DNA of 64,000 nt from Palaemon carinicauda. Lineage: Eukaryota > Arthropoda > Malacostraca > Decapoda > Palaemonidae. Numbering within the stretch: position 1 is the first letter of the stretch; every line of letters begins with the position of its first letter. The position numbers were made by a program, and so were the translations under genes. Below are positions 49,946-59,316 of this stretch, in pieces. The stretch is taken from positions 142,649,383 through 142,713,382 of the forward strand of contig NC_090731.1 of NCBI RefSeq assembly GCF_036898095.1. The letters run 5' to 3'. The notes beneath the pieces are model-generated. The model made no database searches. It saw only the letters and a program-made list of their open reading frames with translations, and was not told where the DNA came from.

Positions 49946-50562
49946 AAATGTTTATAATGATTGGTGCATGATCACTAGTATGCCAATCATCTGATGTCCT
50001 CCGATCAAAATCAAGAAAGCAGTTAGAGCTTGCAATTGAAAGGTCAATGCATGACAAGGTACCTGTCAGAACATGGAAGTGTGTGGCCTCTCCTGTATTA
50101 AGGAGTCCCACATCCTCATTCTCCACAATTGATGAGATAATATTCCCCATTGTGTATGCCAAAACATCACCCTACAAAGGATGTCTACCATTCATATCTC
50201 CCAGTTAGAGAAATAGTTGAGGGAGTTGTTGAATGACCTCTGCTAAATCATCATATAAAATATTATCATTTGGAGCATATTGTATATTTTCTCCCTATAT
50301 CAATTTGAAAACCACTGCCTGCAGGGTTGTACATATAGACATAGGTATTTGGGGGAACATCTCGACGAACGTAAATGAGACTTCCGCCATGGCTCCCTGC
50401 TTGATGATTATATGGTGTTCTATAGCTAACATACTCTCGAGGACTAGGAGTGTTAGCATCAAGCATACTTTCCAGTAGAAATACAATTATTGGGGAATGT
50501 TCATGAATTAGAAGCTTAAGTTCTTCAAATTTCGCCCTTAAACCCTGACAGTTCCATTGCAA
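49946..50562 (-). pseudogene. LINE D endonuclease fragment
   Basis: QWNCQGLRAKFEELKLLIHE (50266-50562) and IISSIVENEDVGLLNTGEAT, then LSCIDLSIASSN and SDHAPI (49944-50162), equal to LINE B residues about 1-210 with a frame break between. It ends at the internal deletion. Confidence 0.85.
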
Positions 50563-50576
50563 AATGGAGGAGAAAA

Positions 50577-50808
50577 CTATGGATTATTTCTGGAAGACAA
50601 TTTGGATGAGGTCTTCTCATTAGCAGTTTTTAATCTAACATTATTTCCTGTAGGTTTCTTCAGAGATGGTCTTGTTATGTTAGGTTTTACGATTGTGTTT
50701 TTCTTTGTATCCTTTTGATCTATTTGTTGAGGTGGATGGTGGACCTCAACTTGAATTTCTGATTTATTTAAATTGTCTTCTGGTTGATCGGAAACATCAA
50801 CAGACAAA
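50577..50808 (-). pseudogene. LINE D ORF1 C-terminal fragment
   Basis: It reads NLNKSEIQVEVHHPPQQIDQ and then KPNITRPSLKKP, matching the last 80 or so residues of LINE B ORF1. It is truncated at its upstream side by the DIRS element at about 50808. Confidence 0.85.
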
Positions 50809-53528
50809 ACATGACAAATTCGTAGATAATTTGTATTTTTCCTAACCATACAAACCTTAGCTATTTTTTTGGGCTCAAGCCATGGCGTCCTGATGGAAGG
50901 TTCCTTTTTGGTAGCTTACTTGGGTAAATAACTACTAAGATATTCCCAGAGAATTTAACCACAGGTTATCACAGAATTCTAACTTTTGGAGCGAGTATCC
51001 TAAAGGTTTCCCTTTAAGACATCGTATATCAACAGGGGACGCATGTATTAACGCGCCACATAGCTATCTACACCCCGAACAGAGATAATGCTTCGGTGTG
51101 TAAAGGCGGAGAATAGCTGGGAGCCGTTCCATAGCTAATCTCATCCGTGGCTACTTTTGGTACTCGAGACGTAAACAAACGGGCGCCATTGCTTAAATGA
51201 CGTCACGTCCGTCTCCATCCTTTGTACAGTAGCTTGCCCTACTTAGACGGATTTTCCCTGTGCTATACTTATCGCTTTGCATCTTTATTATGTCGCTAAC
51301 TTCGGCCTCGCCTTCTTCTGGAAAGTTGAGTACAAGGTTCCAGTATTGTTTAGTTAAGCTCTGACCGTAAAGTAAATATTACTTTCCGAGATATTTGTTG
51401 TTTTGTGGCAGAGCTGTGCCTCTACCGGACCCGCCATTTTGTGGCGTCGTTGTTGTTATGCATGCCTTATTTAGTTAGCCACAACAACGCTTCCAGCCTC
51501 ATTTACTAATCGATAACATTAGTTTATTTAGTCTTCATAGCTAGGAACTTTTATATCGTGTTTTGACGCTTTTTTATCGGTCATCGATTGACCTCATACC
51601 AGTTGGCTACTATAGCCCCCAGGCCAGAGTGCCTATATATCAGTGTTCATGCATGATTTTATTAGTGATCCTAGGCTAACTTATGAAGATAGTGGCATTA
51701 TTTTACAATACTATTGACTGTGATGCAAGTGTTTTCGCCTTCAGGGACCATATAGGGGATAGGTTAGTTAGTGTTCCTTCCTAACCTAACCTACATGTAG
51801 GACCCCTATATGCTTCCTTCATCCCCCTGCCCTTGGCATTCCCTCTGTATAGCCTTGCTTCCCTTACCATGTAAAGGGATCAAGCGCCTACCAGAGTATA
51901 TTATCGCCTCTCAGTCCTCCCTAAGGGAATGACCCCCCCTTAGGGTTGCGCCTGAGAGTGAGGAATGGCTAGCCCTTCCTCTATGGCTAGGACTAGTCTA
52001 CGACTGTCCTGCGATAGCGATATGTCTTCTATCCTTCCTAGTTCAGGGCACTTAGCCCTGCTCTAGGTTAGGTTTTGGAAGGGTAATTTTGTTCCCTGCT
52101 GAAACTGTACCCATGCACCGTTTCAGTCAGGCTGCCTTATCTTAGGTTAGGGAGTGTCCTCCCTTCCCTAGTGGCCGCTCTGGTACAGAACCCCCTTTCA
52201 TGGAAGACTCTTATCTTCTCCCCTCCCCACCTATCGCTTGTATAGCCTAGCCTATACTTAGGTTTGTCTATACCCATCTGTCCCCTGTCCTACAACTCCT
52301 CCTTAGGGTGGAGTGATAGGGCTACCTTGAGCTTCTGTGTGCAGTCCGCTCTGGTACATATACCCTTCATAGTGTCCTATGGGGTTAGCCACTGGATGTG
52401 TTCTGTATGCAGAGGTCTCCCCCTCTTTGGGTGTCCACTAGCCCTCCCTTGGGCTACCCTAGCTCCCGGTCCTCTGCGGCCCCTGCTTCTGGGTGATAGA
52501 GCCAGCCTCTATCATGGGTACACCCTCTCAGGGGGGGATGTCTGGGAGTCCATGGCTGGACTTCTTACATCCCTCCCTCTGTCTCTTTCACTATACGGGT
52601 GCCGGTCCCTTGCCGCCTCCACTGTCGGCGATACCCACCTCCTACCTTGGTGACTCTCCCCATACCCCCATGACCGCCAGCCCCCCGTGTGCCTGGGGAC
52701 TGCCGACTGCCGCCGGCTTCCAGCCGATGGCTCTTCACCTTCCTCATAGCTTCGCCGTCCGCCTGCCGGTCGGCCACCGGAGTGCCGGCATCCACTGCCG
52801 GCAACCTGGTTCTGCTATAACCATCCTTGTTCCTGTCACCAATCTGGCATCCTCCGACTGCCGGAGCCGCCGCTCCCTCTGCCGGCGTGCCACCGTTGTG
52901 CCGGCGGCCGCCACCCTGGTATTACTCTTGACTTATATCGTCTGTCCTAATGCCAGAAACTCTGCTGGAGCGGCCTCCGGCGTGCCGGAGGTCTGCCGGA
53001 ACCCCCCGGAGGCGTCAAGACGACTTGCACCCCCTTCCACTAGCTATCATCTGAATACTGATAGCCCTACACTGCAAACAGATGGCCTGTTTACGCTATT
53101 GGATCAGTACCTTGGTACTGTTCTATTGGTAATCATGCTGTCCTTTTGCATTCTTCAGATTTCCAGCATGCTGCGTGTATCTTAGTGCGGCTGGTTGCCG
53201 GAAGCAGTTACCCTAGGGGACCCTTTAGCCCCCTAATTTGGGACTGAGTGGCCTCGGTCCCAAACTTATCCTTGGCAATTTCCATGGAATTCCATTGCCC
53301 TATGGACTTCCGCGGAATACTATCCTGTGCCTTCGGCCATCTCGGATTATCCAAGGATAAAGCTTTTGCGGTAGCCAGCCGGGCGGGATGCATGGAGTAT
53401 GTTTTCTTTACTATTTCAACCTCTGTGCATCACACCCTTTATCAAGTTAAAATTAATGATTAATATTAACTTAGCTTAAGAGCCATTCTTATGACTCCCC
53501 CCATACTCATTTTCTCTTTTTTCCACAG
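50809..53528 (+). promoter_or_regulatory. DIRS 5' terminal repeat and long untranslated leader
   Basis: The terminal part (50809 to about 51250) is related to the remnant at 24650-24965. The rest has no convincing protein: the longest ORF (52493-53185) has a skewed composition set by the GC-rich DNA. Between about 52.59 and 53.21 kb the hexamer TGCCGG occurs ten times. The leader ends in a pyrimidine-rich tract and CACAG (53511-53528), which looks like a 3' splice site just before the gag start, so the leader may contain an intron. No donor was identified. Confidence 0.6.
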
Positions 53529-53530
53529 GA

Positions 53531-53544
53531 GGAGCAGATGAAGT
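53531..53544 (+). repeat. left target-site duplication of LINE C
   Basis: GGAGCAGATGAAGT, identical to 60125-60138. It contains the gag start ATG (53538-53540), so the DIRS leader is separated from its gag by LINE C. Confidence 0.9.
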
Positions 53545-53770
53545 TTGATTTGATTTGAATATGGGATTTAGGCATTAAGCCAAGCACTGGGGCATCAAAG
53601 GCCATTCAGCGCTATATAACTAAAATCATTCAATCATATCTGTACACTCACAACATTTAGTATCATTTTAACCTTCAATACAAATCGTAACACTTTCATA
53701 CAATAAAATCTAGATGTGAAATAAATAGGGATTAAAAGGGTAAAATAAATAAATAAATTAATAAAATCAA

Positions 53771-56700
53771 TTATAGCTCGTAATATAACCCAATACTTTG
53801 TATAAATTTTCTCAAGTTCAGGGTATTACAGTTTTCCCCCAGTATATCTCTTAACGGTTTGTCCTGGAGTAAATGTGTCCTCCTCTGGAGATTAAAAACA
53901 GGACAATCGACTAAAATATGTTTAACATCCATTGTCACTTGACAGGTATTACAAAGAGGGGCCTGTCTCCCTTCCCCACTCTTCATTAAATAATTGTGCG
54001 TTGCATGTGTATGGCCAATACGCAGCCTAGTTAAAATAATGGTATCCCTTCTACTTGTAGAATTACAAGATGACCATTTATCCACCAATGGGTGGATTTG
54101 TTTCAATTTTGTATTGGTGGTCCGTTCAGACCATCGAGCTTGCCACTTATTTTTACAGTAAAGATGAATCTCACTTCTAAGATCTTTGTAAGGAATACTC
54201 AAGGGGGATGGATTACTTAGCCCTGAAGCTTCCTTTGCTGCCTTATCTACTTGTTCATTCCCATCCACCCCAACATGGGCAGGGACCCAACAGAAGTGAA
54301 CACTGATACTCTTCCTAGACTGCAGAAGTACTAACCAGTCCTGCACCTCTTGTACTAGATGATGGCCTGGCATAATTTGTTTTAATGAGAGTAAAACACT
54401 ATTGGAATCCGTAAAAATTGTATAAAAACTATTTTGGTTGCCATTTTTAAAAATATGTTGGACTGCGAGAATTATTGCGTACAGCTCAGCAGTAAAAATT
54501 GAACAAGAGGATGGGAGTTTCCTTCTAATAACAATATCCCCCACCACAGCTGCACTTCCAACTCCTGCAGCCGATTTGGAGCCATCTGTAAAAACATGTT
54601 TCCCATGATGTTGAGCAGCATGATTTAAAAACTCACTTTTCATTACCCTACTAGGTAAGGTATTTTTCCCTCCTGCCGTAAAACATACTTTAACAGGTGG
54701 ATTACACCAAGGAGGAGACTTGGGATATCCTACCTCTGCTATCTGTGCTGTTAACAAGCCTACTTCTCTAGCATCATTTTTCAGCTGTACTTCCAAAGGC
54801 TTAGGCACTCTAGATCTGTTAGGAGCCCGATCTAAAGGCGCCCTAACATATTTACAGTTAGGATTGTTTCTCACAGTAAGGGACCTAGCTAAAAACCTCA
54901 AACTCAACTCCTCTCTGCGAATGGAAAGGGGAGGTATGCCAGAATCAACATAGAGACTGTCAATGGGAGATGTTCTGTAAGCACCTGTGCAGATGCGAAG
55001 CCCAGCATTGTGAACAATATCAAGTTTTCCAAGTAAAGTCTTTGTAGCTGACCCATATATTTGGCATGCATAGTCTAACTTGCTCAGACACAAAGATGTA
55101 TAAATTCTAAGCAAAGTTGTTCTATCAGCACCCCAATCAAAATGCGATATCACTTTCAGAATGTTCAGTGACTTCTTAACCCTGATAGATAGGTCATCTA
55201 TATGGGGACCAAATGTCATTTTCTTGTCGAAAATGACTCCAAGAAACTTGACACTATCCTCATATGGCAAAATACAATCATTTAAGAAAAGGGTGGGGAT
55301 CTCTTCCCTTTTACGAGTACGAGTAAAGCGAATGGCTTTGGTCTTCTGAGGAGAAAACATGAATCCGCGAGAATTTGTCCATGCGGAAGCAGCATTTATT
55401 GCAATTTGAAGATTTTGGCATGCTTGTAGTGCAGATGATCCACTACAATAAATTGCAAAGTCATCGACAAATAGTGATCCTTGTATGCCAGGAGGTATGT
55501 GACTAATGAGACTATTAATTGCAACAGCAAACAAGGTCACACTCAATACGCTGCCTTGGGGGACACCTTCTTCTTGCATGTAGGATGAAGATAGTTCTGA
55601 CCCTACTCTCACTTTAATGGAGCGGTTTGATAAAAATTCTTCAATAAAAGAGAACATATGTCCTCCTATACCCCACGAGGCCAATTGCTTTAAAATACCA
55701 CCCCTCCAGGTGGTGTCATATGCCTTTTCGAGGTCAAAAAAGACACCCACCACCTGGTTTTGGTTAGAAAAAGCATTTGAAATTTCCCTTGATAACATCA
55801 GCAAAGGGTCCAGAGTACTTCGGTTCTTCCTAAAACCAAACTGTCTGTTAGATAAAAGATTTTTTGATTCTAGATACCACACAAGTCTGTTGTTGATCAT
55901 TCTCTCAAATAGTTTGCATATGCAACTGGTCAAGGATATGGGCCTATAACTAGATGGCAGTTCTGGGTCTTTACCAGACTTGTGGCCTGGAATTACAATT
56001 GAAGTATGCCAGGAATCAGGAGATGTATGGGAAGCCCATAGACCATTAAAGGTTTCTAATAAAAATTCCTTGGTATCCACTGGAAGATGTGATATCATTT
56101 CATACCGGATGCCATCCTCACCTGGGGCAGTTAAAGAAGAGCTGGAGATAGCATTTTGCATCTCCTCCATACTAAAAGGCAGGTTAAAAGCTTCAGTATT
56201 TGAAGAAGCAGGAGGAACAACAGATGTTGATGCTCTAATTTGTTGAAATGCTGGGGAATAGTTGTCAGCACTTGATACATGAGCAAAGTGATTAGCAAGA
56301 ACCTCTGCTACATCTTTGGGGTCAGATATATATCTATTATTTTCCCTTAATATTGGTAGAGGCTTAGGGACGAATTTACCTTGAAGTTTTCTAATCTTGT
56401 CCCATATTTCCTTTGAAGGAGTTTTGGTATTAATATTAGATATATATTTCTTCCAAGATGCTCTCTTTGCTTTTTTAAAAATTCTTTTTTGTTTGGCACA
56501 GGCTCTGAGATATGCTATTCTATCTGCTAAATAGTTTGTCCTCAAGTATCTTCTGAAGCAAGTTCGGGTCACTTTTCTTGCGTTGGCACATTCTTTACTC
56601 CACCAAGGAACTACAGAGCGATGAGGTAAACCGCATGTTTTAGGTATAAACTTGCTAGCATTATCATCAATAATATTTTCAAGATGTTGATAGGCATGCA

Positions 56701-57493
56701 CTGGAGATGTAAATTCATCATATTCTTTATCAGTGTGTGAACAGTTTTCATAAGCTGCCCAGTCTGCCTCATCTATCTTCCATTTTGGTGGACACTGAGA
56801 AGGAAGATTATGGACATAATTTAACATTATTGGCCAATGGTCACTGCCATGTAGGTGTTCATTTACTGACCAAAGGTAGTCCAATCGAATGGATGAGGAA
56901 CAGATTGACAAATCAATGGCTGATGTAGAGTTGTGGAATACATCATACCTAGTTGGAGAACCATCATTCATTAGTATTACATCATTGTTGTCGATTAATT
57001 CTTCAACAAGATTACCCCATCTATCGCACACATTTCCACCCCATAAAGTATGCTTTGCATTAAAATCACCCATTAAAATAAAAGGGGCAGGAAGCTGATT
57101 GATCAAGTCTTGGAGGTCAGAAAGTCTAAGCCTTCTTGGATTACCAGCATGATCTAAGAGGAAAAGTTCTAAGGATGGTTCAATATATAGCGAGCATAAA
57201 GTAATTTTTTTCCCGATATGAGTTCTAACTGCACATGCCTGTAGTGGTGTATTGAGTGGGATTGTTTCAAATTTTACAGATTTGTGAATAATAAAACCTG
57301 TACCACCTTGAGCTCTTGCAGCTTGCAAAGGAGGGGATCTACAAAAATGATAATTGAGTCCAAGATTAAATGGTTTGTCACTGATCTTGGTTTCCTGTAG
57401 GCAAATTACCTTCGTGTCTGAGTCCCTGGTTAAAGTTTTTATTTGCTCAATGCTAGTACTTAGACCTCTGCAATTCCACTGGATGATAGACAT
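53771..57493 (-). CDS. LINE C ORF2: endonuclease, reverse transcriptase, RNase H
   Basis: 1240 residues from ATG 57493. The endonuclease (1-225) has N7, QET (E34), MGDFNAKHTLWGG (D143, N145), SAIDLSICSS (D194) and GSDHW (D218, H219). The RT has APGEDGIRYEMI (about 456), VFFDLEKAYDTTW (D587), EEGVPQGSVLS (about 641) and LFVDD (D677, D678). The RNase H has FTDGSKS (D970), TAEL (E1003), FTDSNS (D1029) and NEQVD (D1083). The C-terminal zinc motif is C1181-X2-C-X7-H-X4-C1197. All catalytic residues are present and there is no stop. Its start codon overlaps the ORF1 stop by one base (TAATG), which suggests coupled termination-reinitiation as known for SART1. Confidence 0.93.
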   Translation of the reverse strand: MSIIQWNCRGLSTSIEQIKTLTRDSDTKVICLQETKISDKPFNLGLNYHFCRSPPLQAARAQGGTGFIIHKSVKFETIPLNTPLQACAVRTHIGKKITLCSLYIEPSLELFLLDHAGNPRRLRLSDLQDLINQLPAPFILMGDFNAKHTLWGGNVCDRWGNLVEELIDNNDVILMNDGSPTRYDVFHNSTSAIDLSICSSSIRLDYLWSVNEHLHGSDHWPIMLNYVHNLPSQCPPKWKIDEADWAAYENCSHTDKEYDEFTSPVHAYQHLENIIDDNASKFIPKTCGLPHRSVVPWWSKECANARKVTRTCFRRYLRTNYLADRIAYLRACAKQKRIFKKAKRASWKKYISNINTKTPSKEIWDKIRKLQGKFVPKPLPILRENNRYISDPKDVAEVLANHFAHVSSADNYSPAFQQIRASTSVVPPASSNTEAFNLPFSMEEMQNAISSSSLTAPGEDGIRYEMISHLPVDTKEFLLETFNGLWASHTSPDSWHTSIVIPGHKSGKDPELPSSYRPISLTSCICKLFERMINNRLVWYLESKNLLSNRQFGFRKNRSTLDPLLMLSREISNAFSNQNQVVGVFFDLEKAYDTTWRGGILKQLASWGIGGHMFSFIEEFLSNRSIKVRVGSELSSSYMQEEGVPQGSVLSVTLFAVAINSLISHIPPGIQGSLFVDDFAIYCSGSSALQACQNLQIAINAASAWTNSRGFMFSPQKTKAIRFTRTRKREEIPTLFLNDCILPYEDSVKFLGVIFDKKMTFGPHIDDLSIRVKKSLNILKVISHFDWGADRTTLLRIYTSLCLSKLDYACQIYGSATKTLLGKLDIVHNAGLRICTGAYRTSPIDSLYVDSGIPPLSIRREELSLRFLARSLTVRNNPNCKYVRAPLDRAPNRSRVPKPLEVQLKNDAREVGLLTAQIAEVGYPKSPPWCNPPVKVCFTAGGKNTLPSRVMKSEFLNHAAQHHGKHVFTDGSKSAAGVGSAAVVGDIVIRRKLPSSCSIFTAELYAIILAVQHIFKNGNQNSFYTIFTDSNSVLLSLKQIMPGHHLVQEVQDWLVLLQSRKSISVHFCWVPAHVGVDGNEQVDKAAKEASGLSNPSPLSIPYKDLRSEIHLYCKNKWQARWSERTTNTKLKQIHPLVDKWSSCNSTSRRDTIILTRLRIGHTHATHNYLMKSGEGRQAPLCNTCQVTMDVKHILVDCPVFNLQRRTHLLQDKPLRDILGENCNTLNLRKFIQSIGLYYEL

Positions 57494-59316
57494 TATCTTT
57501 TGTTATTATTTTTCTTTGTCTCATTTGTCTTTTGGGACTTTTCAGATGAAGCCATGTAAGGCCTGGAGATGGAAGGCTTTACTAGGCCACCACTCTTCTT
57601 TTCTTTCTTTCTAGGATCTTTATAAGAGTCAACCTTAGGATCATGAGCAGTAGGGCACTTACCTGACTTAGATGAAGGTGAGGATGATGGGGACCTTTTC
57701 CTCTTTGGAAGATCTTGTTTTCCAATCTCCATCAAATCAGGTAGAGATTCTGCCTGAGACAATACATTTAAGGTGGTGGAAGCCACATTGGCTTCCTTGG
57801 AGGATTGTGCTAGAACTTCAACAGTTCGAGCACTTAACCCAGAAGGCTGGGCTACTACCTCTAGGGGAGATGCTCCTATCGGTGACAATACTTTTGGTGT
57901 GTTGGACACCATATTGACCTCTTTGGAGGTTTGTGCTCTGGCTTTTATAGCCTGAGCACTTGACCCAGATGGCTGGGCTACTACCACTAAGGGAGATGCA
58001 CCTGACGGGCCAGGTGCTGCCACTGGTCCCCCTGTGGTAGTAAGGGGTAGTGGATTATAATCTTTTGTTGGCATCTTAACCGCGCGAGCAAAATTAAGTT
58101 GCCGATTGAGTAAATGCTTTGCATAACCTACACTTATATGTTCAGCATTTGCTTTCAAGATTGCAGCTTCTTCATTCTTGTATTCTCTACATCTTTTATC
58201 ATTTGGTTTATGATTATCTTTACAGTTTGCACAGGTTGTAGCTCTGTTGCATTGGCCATGTTCTAACAAAGAACAGTTAATACAGATCTTCGTATTATTG
58301 CAGTACCGGGAAGGGTGACCGTACTTGAAACAATTAAAGCATTGTAAAGGCCTAGGTTTATATTCTCGAACACGTACTCTTTCATTCTCAATAATTATAT
58401 GATCTGGTATAACAGGGGTTTCAAATGTTAAAACTACCATGCTTGTTTGAGGAATCTTACTTACTTTCCAAACATTAGCAGGGCACATGTCCAGAATTTC
58501 TGGTTCTGAGAATTCATATAGATCTTTATCAAAAACTACTCCTTTACCATAGCTGAAGCTCATATGTGGTTTAATATCCTTAATAGGATCAATTTCTGCA
58601 ATCTTCATGCCACAAAGCATGTGAGCTTGAGTATCTGATTTTGCATTAATCAAAACAGATTGCTTACCGTATCTACTAATATCCTTACTTTTAATTAAAC
58701 CAACTTTTTTTTGTATAAATTTACTCATCTTATAATAGTTATAATTATCTATCTTTCCAGATGCAATTATCCATGTTGGGGGCTTGGGGGTTCTTACTTC
58801 TGGAAGTCTATGCTCTATTTCTTTTTCCATCCATTCTTCTGGTTTATATACCTCTAGGTGTCTTGGTGCTTTATCACATAAAGCCCCAGAAATCAAACAA
58901 TTGTCAATTTTTATGCTCTCTAAATTTTTATTTGCTTCTAAAGCAATCTCAAAACTTGAAAATGATACCCAAGCTTCCCAAAAGCCTTTACTACCATTAA
59001 GCTCCATTAAAATTTCTTTGATTGCTCCAAATCTACAGAAGGCTTCATGAATTATGTCATAGCTACAACCAATTGGTATGTTTTTTAAGTGGAGAATTTT
59101 CAGATTTTTTGTTGGATCTGGTAATGAGCCAGAACCAGAGAGTAAAGTATTACGGTTATTACAAGCATCATTTTCCACCAGTGCCGATAAATTGTCTTTA
59201 ACAACACTGGTCAAAAAAGTATTGTTGGAGGAATCCTTTTTATTGCCGAGGTTGTCAACAGAGCTTTCCCTATTTAAACAAGCAGAAGTCGTCAACGGTG
59301 TCTTGGGGTTCGCCAT
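57493..59316 (-). CDS. LINE C ORF1: RRM-like and zinc-knuckle protein
   Basis: 607 residues from ATG 59316. An RRM-like region lies at about 72-120 (LKILHLKNIPIGCSYDIIHE, then WEAWVSFSSFEIALEA). Three zinc knuckles span C326-C376 (CFNCFKYGHPSRYC, CINCSLLEHGQC, CANCKDNHKPNDKRC). The tail holds a tandem duplication of about 42 residues (GASPLVVVAQPSG.. and GASPLEVVAQPSG..) and a short SLPDLME motif shared with LINE B (LPDLMEMP). Expected to bind the element RNA. Intact. Confidence 0.9.
   Translation of the reverse strand: MANPKTPLTTSACLNRESSVDNLGNKKDSSNNTFLTSVVKDNLSALVENDACNNRNTLLSGSGSLPDPTKNLKILHLKNIPIGCSYDIIHEAFCRFGAIKEILMELNGSKGFWEAWVSFSSFEIALEANKNLESIKIDNCLISGALCDKAPRHLEVYKPEEWMEKEIEHRLPEVRTPKPPTWIIASGKIDNYNYYKMSKFIQKKVGLIKSKDISRYGKQSVLINAKSDTQAHMLCGMKIAEIDPIKDIKPHMSFSYGKGVVFDKDLYEFSEPEILDMCPANVWKVSKIPQTSMVVLTFETPVIPDHIIIENERVRVREYKPRPLQCFNCFKYGHPSRYCNNTKICINCSLLEHGQCNRATTCANCKDNHKPNDKRCREYKNEEAAILKANAEHISVGYAKHLLNRQLNFARAVKMPTKDYNPLPLTTTGGPVAAPGPSGASPLVVVAQPSGSSAQAIKARAQTSKEVNMVSNTPKVLSPIGASPLEVVAQPSGLSARTVEVLAQSSKEANVASTTLNVLSQAESLPDLMEIGKQDLPKRKRSPSSSPSSKSGKCPTAHDPKVDSYKDPRKKEKKSGGLVKPSISRPYMASSEKSQKTNETKKNNNKR

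Noticed and set aside
52493..53185. 230-aa ORF in the DIRS leader
   Set aside because: Composition follows the GC-rich, TGCCGG-dense DNA, has no recognisable domain and lies before the gag start; likely chance.
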